NCBI GenBank assembly: GCA_000149265.1
Contig: CH002607.1
Coordinates: forward strand, 1-64,000
DNA from: Ciona savignyi
Taxonomy: Eukaryota > Chordata > Ascidiacea > Phlebobranchia > Cionidae
Reading direction: 5' to 3'
DNA: 64,000 nt
A program made the translations under genes and the position numbers. This document shows positions 1 to 10,929 of the stretch, piece after piece (the first letter of the stretch is position 1; the number at the start of each line of letters is the position of its first letter). The notes beneath the pieces were generated by a model that ran no database searches, was not told the origin of the DNA, and saw only the letters and a program-made list of their open reading frames with translations.

Positions 1-907
1 AAACTTGAACCAAAACGCATTGAAGTTTTTAGTTTTGTAGAACTAAAATAGTAAAAAGTATAAAAAAGAACAGTGAAGGAAGTGTAAAAAGGGCATACAA
101 AACCAAACAAACGCAAATACTATATCCAATATTCTTCAAAGCAGGGCACACCGAACTAGCTAGTCTCGCCGCCTTTTTCTTTATCGTGCGCTCAGCAGGC
201 CCAGCTGGATTCATGCTTTGGTGAACACGAAGCATAACCGCCTGCTGCGAAAACGTCACCAACGCTCTCCTTTTTATCTCAACGGCACGAAATTCACAGA
301 GAATGTAAAGAAAGACTTGCTTGACAAAAAGAGCTTCTCTGCAAGTTAACACGACTCCTATTGGCTGAGTTAGTCACGTGTAAATTCGTGTAAAATCGAT
401 AGAAATAAGAGGCGAAGCCTTGAAAAAGAAAGGCTATCACTCCTCGCATTTTTAATATTTCTCCACGATAATCACAGAGAATAAAATATAGGGTTTCCTT
501 GATCGAATGAGCCATAGCTGAGGTCTCTACTATTACGCATTGCGGAGAAATCGTTTTTTAGATTTGCACCCATTTATGTACAGTCGGGATGCCATGTTTT
601 ACCACCAACTCGCGATATATGGCGAGTTGGGAGGGAAAGAGTTAAAGAGAACCTATAATAAAATGTTTTTTTGCCTTATTGGCATTAAAAGTCTTGTGTT
701 TACTGCACAGCTAGCTGTATATTTTTCGTACATTTTGCAGACAATTTATTTTTTTGGCGTAAATGTCCACAATCGACTGTAAGCACTGCTACGGTCCACT
801 GTCCACTGTTCAGCACTACTAATCACTATTAAAATATTACATTGTAGGTTAAGTGCCGAAGCCGCCCATACTATGTAATGTACCTTCGATTAATTTCCTC
901 TTTTCAG
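1..907. other. Upstream intron or flank of SMU1, no exon recognised
   Basis: The first recognisable SMU1 exon starts at 908 behind a TTTTCAG acceptor. The family's N-terminal LisH residues (about 60 codons) are not found in any frame here, so the 5' exon(s) lie outside the window. The stretch at 130-330 is more GC-rich and open on the minus strand, but I see no motif or splice context that makes it a gene. Confidence 0.5.
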
Positions 908-3900
908 GGAATCCAATCCTTGAAACTTCCAGACAAGACGCTGGTGGATTTGTATGAGCAGATCGTCCTCGAGCTCATTGAGCTTCGTGAACTCGGAGCA
1001 GCCCGTTCGTTACTCCGCCAAACTGATCCCATGGTGGCGCTAAAGCATGCGCAAGCGGATCGCTACGTGCACCTGGAGAACTTGCTCGCTCGTTCGTACT
1101 TTGACCCTCGGGAAGCTTACCCTGATGGATCTACGAAGGAAAAAAGACGAGCGGCCATTGCATATTCTCTCGCTAAGGAGGTGATATATTTATTTGATTT
1201 TATTCTAACCGCCATCTGTGAGAAATGGGGAAAATAACACATGTCTACTTTTGGTTATTTTAAGAATGCTTTTTAGAAATGTGATATTTTAAAAAGGTAT
1301 TTTAAAACCTTTTACGCTATTTGTTTTTCGTTCATGGACAGGTATTTATTTTTATTCTGCCTTTGCTGTTGTTTCTTATTTTTATTCTGCCTTTGCTGTT
1401 GTTTCAATTTAAATAGTTGGATTGAAATTAAATTCATTTCGAAACTTTTAACAAAAAACATATTGAAAGATTAAGTTTCAAGTTTATTTTAAAATTTATG
1501 TTGACATCAGAATTTATCAAATAACAACAGTATTTACAGTAATGCAGCAAATGATGCAGCGAAAGGCCAATGAGTCGAGTCAGCTGCACGCTTTAATTGA
1601 ATTTTAATTGTTTTGAAATCATTCGATTTTCTTTCATCCAGGTCAGTGTGGTACCCCCATCGAGACTCATGGCGTTGCTGGGACAATCGTTAAAGTGGCA
1701 GCAACACCAAGGACTCCTGCCTCCCGGATCCACAATCGATTTGTTCCGTGGCAAAGCGGCGACCACGAGGGAAGAGGAAGATGAAAGATTCCCGTCGCAA
1801 ATCAGCAAAACCATCAAGTTCGGACAGAAGTCGCATGTCGAGTGCGCGAGGTTTTCACCAGATGGCCAGTACCTGGTCACTGGAAGGTTAGTAACGTGGG
1901 TGCTTGGTTTGTGTTCTGTGCTTGGTTTGTGTTAAAAGTGACAAAATTAGGTTAAAACAATGCGACAAAAACTTTTTTTTTTAGAAAACATAGCTTAACT
2001 GTAAGTCCTGCCATCAAAATTATAAATTTTAATTATTTTTTTAATTTATTTTAAAAAGATTGGCGAATTGTGTGGTTAACATTTTAATTCTATTCCCTTA
2101 GTGTGGACGGCTTTTATTGAAGTTTGGAACCTTCACAACCTGGAAAGATCCGTAAAAGATCTTCAGTTCCAGGCTCAGGATCCGATTCATGATGATGGAC
2201 GACGCTGTGTTGGTGTCTTGCGTTCAGGCAAGGGACAGTGAGATGTTGGCGAGCGGAGACCAGGAGGGGAAAATAAAGGTGGGGAGGGGGTGGATTTTTA
2301 GGCAGGGTGGGGATAAAGTGGAAGGAGGCTGCATTTTAACCAGGGGGAAAATATATGTGGGAAAGATTCTGTAGTTTTTGGGTTTTGGTTGAAATATTGG
2401 CACGATTCAGTTTCCTATGTTTTTATGTTAGTTTTTCATGTTGCTCTGTATTCAATTTAACCATCACATTTAAGGTTTTTTTAGCCATTACAATGCAGTG
2501 GTATTACCAGCACATGACTTATACAAGTATAATTTATTAGATTTTGTCTGGTTGTCGAAGAACTTTCCTGGTGTTTGAATAAAGATAGCAAAAGCTCAAT
2601 TAAATGCACATGTGGTTATATTTCTTATCATCTAATCAAAGTAATATTTGACAACTAATTCCTCAGGTGTGGAAAATGTCTACAGGACAATGCCTGCGTC
2701 GATTTGAGCGTGCGCATTCCAAAGGAATAACAAGCGTGTCCTTCTCAAAGGATGGAAGCCAGGTGAACTTGCTTTAAGATGATTATTGATTCATATTAAA
2801 TGTGTCATGGTGGGTGGGGAAATCATATTGAAGAATTTATCCATTGTTACTTTATGACTCTGGTATCTTGCAATCACAACGAGTTACCGAAGTTATTGTA
2901 CTGTGTTGTGTATGATTGAAACAGACCTTCAATTTTTTACCACTAAAAAGTGGACAACCTCTAATTGTCTGGATGGTTACTGACTAGCCAGTATTAGTCA
3001 TATTTTGTTTGAATTTTTTTCTATTCTACTGGCATTTTTTTTGTAAATAAAGCCATTTTATTTTGTCTTACAGTTAACGGGTTACTTTTATGTTCAATAC
3101 TAGTAGGGTTTGTGGTTAATCATCAAATCCAATCGACTGTCTCAGACCCATGGTATAAATGGTTGCAAAACTGTGCCTTCTAAATTGCATCCCCAATAAA
3201 ATCAAAATTGATTAAACTGAAAATTAAACCTTAAAATAATAACAACATGCTAGTTTTACTAGAATACACATCCCTGGCAAAACAGCAAGTTCATGCTCAA
3301 TTTCATAGATTAATTCTGCTGCAACAGGTCCTAAGTGCTTCATTCGATCACACCATCAAAATCCATGGTTTGAAATCTGGCAAAACATTGAAAGAAATGC
3401 GAGGTCATTCGTCGTTTGTAAACGAAGCGGTCATTGTGGCAGACGGACACCACGTTATCAGTGCATCCTCTGACGGGAATGTCAAAGTGAGTATTTCAAT
3501 TGAAGCCTAATACATGGAGCTGTAGGGTAATGTAGGATAATTCTTCAGGGCTCTATATCATTTGGTCTTAGTTAAATTTTGTTTGCCTTTTATTGTTCTT
3601 TCGCTTAGGTTTAACAGCCGCGTCCGCTATATTTTTTTTTTAATGACGTGTTTTAACGACTGTTCGTTTTACCGTCTTTTCCTGTTCCTGTGTCATGATT
3701 TGATTCGTTTGCCATTTTTTTATACTGGGGCAAAAAATTAAAAAACTAAACTAATCCTAAGCGTAAAAGAAAACTAGTGAAATTCGAATTGAAAACTTCA
3801 AATGCTGTATGTACTGCACATACTATTAGTAAACAGTGTTTATTAGTAATTATCACAATTAATTTAATTAATATGGTAACATGACGACCCTTACATTTAG

Positions 3901-6845
3901 AAAGTAACTGGAGAATGGATGGGATACCACATTACAGCAAATTGATTTTACACTTACAAATGCATGGGACTATTTACCCTGTGAATAGGCCAGTGCGGAA
4001 GATATTACAAATATTAGTCAGATTATCACTTCCACAGTCGTTTACAAGATCTATTGCAGTCTGTTGTAGATGATCAAGCCATTGCAACAGGTTGCATAAC
4101 TACATAACAAAATGACAGTTAGTAGAAGTGTGAGGGTTGGGTTTAGAGCAGTGGTTCCCAAAGTGAGGTCCACAGCCTTTTAGTGTCCATGAAGCATTAT
4201 CAGGAGGTCTGTGAAAGAAATTTGGTATATTTTTGCTCTGTGTAGGTCTATTTTTCACTATACGGTACATTATTTGGTGGTTGTGATGAGAGTTATGGAT
4301 AGTTATTGGCTTGAGATTAGTGCATAGACAAAGTTATAAAGGTTTTATGCTTCTCGTGAGCATATTTCCTTGCTTGTCCCCCCTTTCTTCACCACCATTT
4401 AGTGTTGCTGAATGTATTGCCCAATGACACAACCGACTACCTAGTGGCTGATTTCGAATCGACCATCTTTGGTTCCTACCCTGCTATCATAATCGTTACA
4501 GTATTGCTGAGTCAGCAAATAATCTTGCTGAATCATTAGATCTGGAATCTAAAGAGCACAGAGTGTGTGAACACGTTCAAGTCGTTGGGAGCTGGCCAAC
4601 AAGACGTTACAGTGAACAGCGTTCATCTTCTTCCAAAAAATCCGGAACATTTTGTCGTTTGCAACCGGTCTAGTACAGTGTCTATTATGAACATGCAGGT
4701 ACAAATTATTTTTAAGCTGGTCTGTTTCGTGCTGTTGCACAAAAACTGATTTATTTCAATTATGAATAAATAACTGTTTTTGTAGTTTATCACGAAAAGT
4801 AATACCTTTTTAATAATTAGTTATTTCTTCTTTTTTGTCTGCAAATTACTTATTTAATAGCAAAATAAAAATTCAAACTATATAAAGACGTTACAGAATT
4901 GTGCTATGAAAAGCATAACGTAAAAAATGTCTTGTCACCAAAATTTCTTTTTTGGCTTTATGTTTTTTGCTTAAATCTTATCTTTGTGCATTGTGTTACT
5001 AATTTCCCAATGTGCAGACGAAAATGCTTACAATAATATCCACAAAAATAATCATACAATATCTACTCGTACACCACGTAAATGTAATGCACAGATTCTA
5101 TAACACAGGGCCAAACTGTTCGCTCGTTCAGTTCGGGCAAACGTGAAGGAGGAGATTTCGTGTGCGCCACCGTTTCACCACGCGGGGAGTGGATCTACTG
5201 CGTTGCAGAGGACAAGGTAACAATCGTCGTGGTGTACGGAGTGTGGCCAAATGGTTAACGCGACCGATACATACACCAAATTATATACAAAAACGGTCTT
5301 AGCAACGAACCCATCTTAGGTTCGAAACTAAGTCCGGTATAAGAAAAATAAAAAATAAACATCCTGGTATAGAGTGTTGACAAAAGTTTTGAAAAATATA
5401 GTAGCAGTGTAGCTCTGCTATGCAGAACTTTTATGCAATGGATACCAATATCCGCATAGCAGCTTATTACGAAATAAAAATAAAGAGGTGCAATGGTAAA
5501 TACGGCAAAAATGTTGCTAATGTGCACAGTTTTTTTTCGTCAGTACTTCTATTCTCTATTTGATTGATTCATTTTGTGGAACAACGCTAAAAGGAGGGAA
5601 AGAGGAAAGGAGGAAAGAAAGTGCTCACTAAAACTATGAAAACTAATTTTCACCCTGCCCTAAATACTAATCTCAGCCCCAGAACTAACCTTAACACCAA
5701 CCCCGATTTTAAAACTAACTATAATCCCATTATTTATTTTTTTTAAGCGTGTAGTTTCCCGCCTTCCCTCTTTCCCTACTTTTAGTTTTCCCCGATTTTG
5801 TGTGAGCTGTTAAACTTGATCTTTACTTACTGATGGTTTAACTACGTTGCTGGCATCGCAACCTAATATTACCTGCGTCATTATAGAATATAATATATGT
5901 TAATTGGTTAGTGTGTCGCCATCTATCTAGTCGATTGCGTCCTAACATGTCATATATACTCTTAATATAAAATGTCATGAATATTTATTATGACATCGTA
6001 CCTAATATTACCTGGGTTATTCTAAAATGTGGTATATTTTGGTGGCTTAGTGTGTCGCCTTGTAGCTAGTTAGTGGTGTCCTCACATGTCATGAATACTC
6101 CTTATATAAAATGTCATGAATATTTATTATGACATCGTACCTAATATTACCTGGGTTATTTTAGAATGTGGTAGATTTTGGTGGGTTAGTGTGTCGCCTT
6201 CTAGCTAGTCGATTGCGTCCTTTTGTCATAAATATCTATAATGACATCTACCTGAAATTAACTACGTTATCCTAAAATGTGGTATATTTTGGTGGCTTAA
6301 TATGTCGCTTTGTAGCTAGTTAGTTGAGTCCTTACATGTCATATATACTCCTTATATCAAAAGTCATGAATAATCATTATGACATCGTACCTAATATTAC
6401 CCGCGTTATTCTTAAATGTTGTATATTTTGGTGGCTTAGTGTGTCGCCTTGTAGCTAGTTAGTGGTGTCCTCACATGTCATGAATACTCCTTATATAAAA
6501 TGCCGTGAATAATCATTATGACATCTTACCTGTTATTGCCTGCGTTATTTTAGAATGTGGTATATTTTGGTGGGTGAGTGTGTTACTTTCTAGCATCTAG
6601 CTGGTTGGTAGTCTCCTTACATGTCATGAATTATAAAATATAAAATGACACGAATATCCTTATATCAAATGTCATGAATAGCTACCCCTTCCCAGGTGTT
6701 GTACTGCTTCTCCACCTCCAGTGGGAAGTTGGAACGAACGCTCACCGTCCACGAGAAGGACGTGATAGGGATCACACACCACCCTCATAATAACTTGATC
6801 GCAACCTATTCTGAAGATGGCTTGCTTAGACTGTGGAAACCATAG
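908..6845 (+). CDS. SMU1: SMU1, WD40-repeat spliceosomal protein (5' end missing)
   Basis: SMU1 is a nuclear spliceosomal B-complex factor that works with RED/IK. Exons: 908-1180, 1642-1886, 2102-2278, 2667-2762, 3328-3486, 4540-4698, 5109-5216, 6696-6845 (stop TAG). All junctions are GT-AG and phases agree, except around exon 2102-2278. The first exon gives the CTLH-side helix ([40 protein letters not shown]). The second gives [13 protein letters not shown] and [18 protein letters not shown]. The rest are WD40 blades ([57 protein letters not shown]), ending in LRLWKP, the family's usual C-terminus. The last intron (5217-6695) holds a tandem satellite. The start codon lies outside the window. 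Identity is very secure from near-complete colinearity with the animal family. Confidence 0.97.
1346..1405. repeat. 30-bp tandem duplication in SMU1 intron
   Basis: Two adjacent copies of a unit containing TTCTGCCTTTGCTGTTGTTT lie in the intron between the first two visible SMU1 exons. Confidence 0.7.
2102..2278 (+). other. SMU1: SMU1 exon carrying eight apparent single-base insertions
   Basis: The exon is bounded by a TTAG acceptor and an AAG|GT donor, and all three frames together spell the expected WD40 segment ([30 protein letters not shown]). In the incoming frame it hits TGA at 2118-2120. One surplus base is needed at each of about 2115, 2131, 2140, 2057+100 (2157), 2082+100 (2182), 2222, 2228 and 2231. 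Removing eight bases gives 169 bp, the length that restores the phase of both neighbouring introns and matches the family. Seven of the eight surplus bases duplicate a neighbour. The following intron start is also unusually rich in G runs. The likely explanation is a poor-quality read in the assembly rather than a mutated gene, since every other exon is intact. Confidence 0.85.
2875..2935 (-). mobile_element. SINE fragment (tRNA-derived family)
   Basis: This is a short internal piece (GAGTTACCGAAGTTATTGTA, then TGTGTTGTGTATGATTGAAA) matching the middle of the SINE seen in full at 55565-55880. It lies in an SMU1 intron. Confidence 0.5.
4147..4230. mobile_element. hAT-like element end fragment
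   Basis: It begins CAGTGGTTCCCAAAGTGAGG, similar to the inverted-repeat ends of the hAT-like elements at 22450 and 32182. No opposite end or target duplication was found, so it is probably a truncated copy in an SMU1 intron. Confidence 0.4.
4412..4475 (-). mobile_element. SINE fragment (tRNA-derived family)
   Basis: This piece (CCCAATGACACAACCGACTA, then TTTCGAATCGACC) matches the tRNA-proximal part of the SINE family in minus orientation. It lies 65 bp upstream of an SMU1 exon. Confidence 0.45.
5225..5345 (+). mobile_element. Second tRNA-like repeat family (type II tRNA-like head)
   Basis: It contains TGGCCAAATGGTTAACGCGA (A-box-like) and, about 80 bp on, TTAGGTTCGAAACTAAG (B-box-like), as in Leu/Ser-type tRNAs. 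Related copies lie at 7590, 27233, 30945 and 44775. This copy sits directly after an SMU1 donor site. It is a SINE-like retroposon, not a working tRNA gene: the acceptor stem does not pair. Confidence 0.6.
5862..6668. repeat. SMU1: 139-bp tandem satellite in last SMU1 intron
   Basis: About six head-to-tail copies of a ~139-bp unit are marked by recurring CCTAATATTACCTG, GGTGGCTTAGTGTGTCGCC and ATGTCATGAATACTCC. Unit starts fall near 5862, 6001, 6140, 6250, 6390 and 6528; one unit is shortened by about 30 bp. Copies differ at scattered bases. The array ends about 30 bp before the 3' splice site of the last exon. Confidence 0.9.
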
Positions 6846-7065
6846 ACGTTGTGGAACCACGGATAACTTACTACTGTTGGCCTTTAATATATACACGAGT
6901 ATATATGGCCAGACGGGATTGCGTTATTTTTTATGCGAAACTACAAATTTCTAAGCTGTTTAAATAGAAATAATAAGGTCCTGATCGCATAAAGTCAATC
7001 ATACTGCATATTTTACTGGATTGTGTGCTGACTGTATGAAAACCGTTTTGGTTTTAAATCTTTTA

Positions 7066-7071
7066 AATAAA
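7066..7071 (+). terminator. Candidate SMU1 polyadenylation signal AATAAA
   Basis: AATAAA lies 221 bp after the SMU1 stop, followed by a T/G-rich stretch. It is plausible but is not the only AT-rich hexamer in the region. Confidence 0.4.
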
Positions 7072-7589
7072 TTCTTGTGATTATTCTGGTATTTAAAATT
7101 AATAGAGAAGTAGCATACAAGCAGTGATCTATTATAAAAACCGGCCCTAAAAAGTATAATGTCTGTAAAAAAACAAGAATCGGATAGGTGATTATCCCGA
7201 CGTTCCAAGAACGGGTTTGTCGAATCCATGCGAACCTCCTGAATACCATCACTGCATACAAGGTACGCATCTCCATATACTATTACCGGGGCATAACTTA
7301 TCAGTTAGTGCAGGGTGTTGGTAAAATTTTTTAAAAAAAGCGTGGATAATTTTCCTATTGTCCTATGTAGGGCATTGTTTAAAGTTTATTTTTCAAATTT
7401 AAACTGACATCAAAATTTCGATAAAAATAGCAATATCTTTTGTCACGATCATTACTGATTTAATTTAATTGGCACTGACGAACAGAAAACAAAAGTTTAA
7501 CTCTGTAAAATGGTTTCGGTGACGAGCCCATCATGGGTTCGAACCTTAGCACGGAAGAAAATATATATAAATAAATAAGTCATTTTGAA

Positions 7590-7690
7590 ACGGTCGTTTG
7601 GCCAAATAGTTAACCCGACCGTTACATATGCCGATTCTGTACAAAACCGTTCTTATTGACGAAGATCGAAACTTAGTCCGTTAACAAAGG
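7590..7690 (+). mobile_element. Second tRNA-like repeat family copy
   Basis: It has TTTGGCCAAATAGTTAACCC followed by a GATCGAAACTTAGTCCG B-box-like segment, a degraded copy of the family at 27233-27345. A 3' half copy with ATCATGGGTTCGAACC lies just upstream at 7500-7565. Confidence 0.5.
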
Positions 7691-8005
7691 GAATACCGTA
7701 TATTTGGTAAAGAATCTCGTCAGAATTCAACTTGAAGTAAACATTCCTTTTGTGGGTTTTATCGCAAAAAGAAACAAATTTAGTGACAGAATCATACAAA
7801 TACATTTCAAAAATTTGAAGTTTTAATGGCAAATTGATGTTTCGCACATCATTTCCCGCTGGGATTTATATTTTCATCACGTGTGCACGGCGCGTTTCTG
7901 CACCAATGACACGATTCGCTTGAAACAACTGACCAGAAAACACTACAACTCCTAACCTCCAAAACTCAACACTTATCGAACATACAAGATTACTATGATT
8001 TAATG

Positions 8006-8015
8006 TTTATTTATT
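8006..8015 (-). terminator. Overlapping AATAAA poly(A) signals for the minus-strand peptide gene
   Basis: On the minus strand the sequence reads GAAATAAATAAAC, two overlapping AATAAA hexamers, about 95 bases after the predicted TAA at 8107. Confidence 0.6.
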
Positions 8016-8106
8016 TCGCAACGATATCAATTGAAGATCGGCATTTTCAATCATAACAAAGATATCGCAACTGCGAGTGACCTGTTACTGCAGGTTCAAG
8101 ATCTCT

Positions 8107-8703
8107 TTAATATCTGCAAGAAAATAGTTACATTTTATTTATAATTTAGTAAAGACATAAAACAATATTTCAAGTCTGTTAAAAAATCCGGAAGGCCCTA
8201 GTTTGAAGTAAGCATGATAACAGATGCGAGCATTAAACTCTTGTTGGATAGCTTAGACAGCCGAATATTTGTAGAATTAAAAAGAACTCCCGTAATATGG
8301 TTGTCAATGAGAATGGTAGTTAGCGAACATTCCTAAAACCAGTCAATTAATAAGTTTTAGTAAAACCTATATGAACGCCTTAATTATATATACGATATAC
8401 TGCAACACCCCCATAATCCGCTTCACAAAGAAAAGGCATTACTATTTTAACGTACACAAAACATAAATATTTACCTTGAATTTTCGCCTTCTTGAGTTTC
8501 CTGTAAAATAATTGTGTTATGATTTTAACGTGCAATTTCAATCCCGCTTGCAATAAAAAGCACCGACTTACTGATTCCCTCCATATGGTATTCAAGCGCC
8601 TTCGGTCATTTATTTTACGTCTTCTCGACAAAAGCCATCTTTGTACAGAAACCGTCTGTAGTAGAACTAGGCAAAGAAGAAGAATCAAGATCTTGCGGTC
8701 CAT
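8107..8703 (-). CDS. Small secreted basic peptide precursor (unrecognised)
   Basis: Three exons on the minus strand: 8703-8572, 8500-8475, 8113-8107, giving 54 residues. Residues 1-20 are a clean signal peptide (MDRK, then ILILLLCLVLLQTVSV). Residues 21-44 are strongly basic (RW, RRRK, DRRR, TIWRES; nine Lys/Arg against two acidic). The last ten are mostly acidic or polar (ETQEGENSRY). Intron 1 (71 bp) has consensus GTAAGT and TTATTTTACAG; intron 2 has GGTAAAT and TTTTCTTGCAG. A TATA-like CATAAAAG lies about 55 bp upstream and paired AATAAA follow the stop. If intron 1 were retained the frame stays open and gives an 85-residue form ending at 8085. The signal, basic core and acidic tail layout resembles antimicrobial-peptide precursors, but that function is only inferred. 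No family recognised. Confidence 0.55.
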
Positions 8704-8755
8704 CGTGACTGGTGTTCCAACTAGATTGTCGTATAATAAAACGCCATTTTTTCTT

Positions 8756-8765
8756 CTCTTTTATG
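8756..8765 (-). promoter_or_regulatory. TATA-like box for the minus-strand peptide gene
   Basis: The minus strand reads CATAAAAGAG here. A start site about 30 bases downstream (near 8730) would leave a 5' leader of roughly 25 bases before the ATG at 8703. Confidence 0.4.
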
Positions 8766-8829
8766 TATTGGTCGGTGCCTCTTCCTATAAGTGCCCATGG
8801 CTACCGGGAAAATACAATTGAGACGCTGG

Positions 8830-9385
8830 TAATTTGATCAGAGGGCTAGACCGCAATCAACGACCGTCAGTAAGTGGTAAATGTGAATTGATTATATGTA
8901 TGTGGTGTACTCTTATTTCTATTGTATTTTGAACATTTTTAAAAACAAAACTTACAACTTTACAGGAACGTCAGAAAAAATGACCGTACTCAATATTTTT
9001 TTATTTATCTCCCATTTTCGCTACTTAACTAAATCTTATTATCCATTTTCAAAGGAACAACGAAAAAAGCAAAACTACAATAATAATTTTCGATGAATTG
9101 AAAACAAATTATTTTTATCAAGATTATAAAGAGTAAAGCTCTAAGAAAATCATGTGGTAAATATATAATTATCATAATACGCGTTGAGGTTACGCGATGA
9201 GGAAAGGCATTGAATATGCCGCAAAATTTGCACTGCAGCAATAGACGTTGTGTCAATCACTATCTCATCTTGTAGGATAAAATCGGAAATGTTTATTTCC
9301 CCCCAAAGGATGTATCGTTTGCTCAGTTGCTGTGTAAAGGCATATTGCACACATTTTGTCGTTTTGTTCACTAAGAGTATACAAG
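8830..9385. other. AT-rich intergenic stretch
   Basis: I see no gene, repeat end or RNA feature here. The short open frames are low-complexity and lack splice or motif support. Confidence 0.4.
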
Positions 9386-9678
9386 TCCGCCCGGTTAGTC
9401 TGGCTGTTAGGTGCGTCACCTTTTAATTGAAAGGTTGCAGGTACGAAAACGGTCGCCAGCTAGTCGGTTGTGTCCTTGGGCAAAGCACTTTACGGAAATT
9501 GCATTAACCAACGGTTTAAAGGGTTTTACCATATTGAAAAAACGTGTCTATCATATACAACACACTGAAATAGCTCCGGTAACCCGACGGTGGGCGCGAG
9601 GTAATCTGAGGATTGCCTGTGTGTTAACCCCCTTGGTTTTCCCACTCACATGGATACACATGAATATCCAATCCTATC
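9386..9678 (+). mobile_element. tRNA-derived SINE, near full length
   Basis: The head CCGGTTAGTCTGGCTGTTAG (A-box-like) is followed by AAGGTTGCAGGTACGAAAAC (B-box-like). Then comes the body shared by all copies (CAAAGCACTT, ACACACTGAAATAGCTCCGG, CCCGACGGTGGGCGCGAGG), ending with TGAATATCC. It is the commonest interspersed repeat in the window. Confidence 0.8.
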
Positions 9679-9904
9679 TTAATAAAATATTTCTCCTAAA
9701 ATTAAATATATCTCATACCCCAACAACAAATGTTTCATGCCCTACCAACATTTTCTAGTTTAAAATTAGATTACCAAATATATAAAATAAGTCGATCCTT
9801 TTTAATATACGCTACTTGTATTGGTTGTAGAGCGTAAAATGACGATATTAAAAAATGAAATAGTTAATAAACTGTAAACAGAACGGCAAAATTACGTTTG
9901 TGAA

Positions 9905-10780
9905 ATATACCTATGTCAACCACGTGTTAACCAACACTATTTGTAAAACACATGTCGTATGCCATATATTCATGCTACAGAGTCCCTAACCACAATTTGT
10001 ATTTTATACACAGAGTATGTAGTTTGCATTAACGCACCGAGTATGTAGTTTGCATAAACGCATGGGTCCCAGAATTATTAAACCAAACTTCTTTTCCATG
10101 TGTAGTTTAAAAAGGGATATTCGTGGTATATTTACGAATATTTTACCACAAATGTTTTTAATTAAAACTTATTTTCAAGCGCTGTATAGTGAAATGAAGC
10201 TAAAATTAGACTAATTTAGTTTTTCATAGCTTCGGGGAATTACTTAGGATTTACTTTATAAGTTTCTGTTTTTACATATGTGGGTCATGTTTTCTAACAA
10301 TTCTTAAAGTTTTAAACCGATTTGACGACTTCTTGTTGGAGATGTCAGTGCGATATGGCATGCCCGTCACAATCATGATTCAGGAATAAATCTTCATTTT
10401 TAGGGTATATCCCTAGGTATTTTTTTCTTTCTTCCAAGTGGTAAAGCAGTTGCTAATGCACTTACATTTCACAAAATCTAATTCAAATTGGAGCAGGCGT
10501 TTAAGCGCTATGACCAAAAAAGCTAAATTTTTAGAAAAAAATAACGTTTTGGTTTTTAACGTCCCTGCGGAATTCTTCTAGATTTATCACCCAAAATTAC
10601 GGTTTCTGCATATCTAGAATATGTTGTCCAACAAAACCTCAAGTTTGATTAAGATTCCATTACCCTCCTTGGTAAATGTCGGGTACACAAGCCATGCCTG
10701 TCAAGCGTTTGATAAAAAAAAACGAAAAAAAACGGACAAAAATAATTTGTGTCCCATTTTTTCCGTTTCGGCTCTCGCCA
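9905..10780. repeat. Interspersed repeat family 3, longer copy
   Basis: Blocks shared with 16525-16975 include CACTATTTGTAAAACACAT, GAGTATGTAGTTTG, ATAAACGCATGGGTC and GAAAAAAAACGGACAAAAA, in the same order. The 3' block GTCAAGCGTTTGA also recurs at about 50180. No terminal repeats or coding frame were found, so the class is unknown. Confidence 0.55.
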
Positions 10781-10929
10781 ACATAAACTAGGTAACCTTT
10801 TGTTTTATATTTTTATTGATCAATTTATAATAATCAAATGAAACAATTTTACTCTTAAAACCGTAATACTGTGCAACTGCGAATTACAAGTATTGTGAGT
10901 TACCCGATTGGGATAACTAGTGGCAAACT

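Larger units (their letters stand above)
6846..8080. other. Intergenic region between SMU1 and a minus-strand peptide gene
   Basis: It holds the SMU1 3' UTR (possible poly(A) signal at 7066-7071), two partial copies of the second tRNA-like repeat (7500-7565, 7590-7690), and the 3' end of the convergent peptide gene. No other gene was recognised. Confidence 0.5.

Noticed and set aside
908..6845. SMU1 as a pseudogene because of the frameshifted exon
   Set aside because: Seven other exons are intact with consensus splice sites; the defects are clustered, insertion-only and of sequencing-error type.
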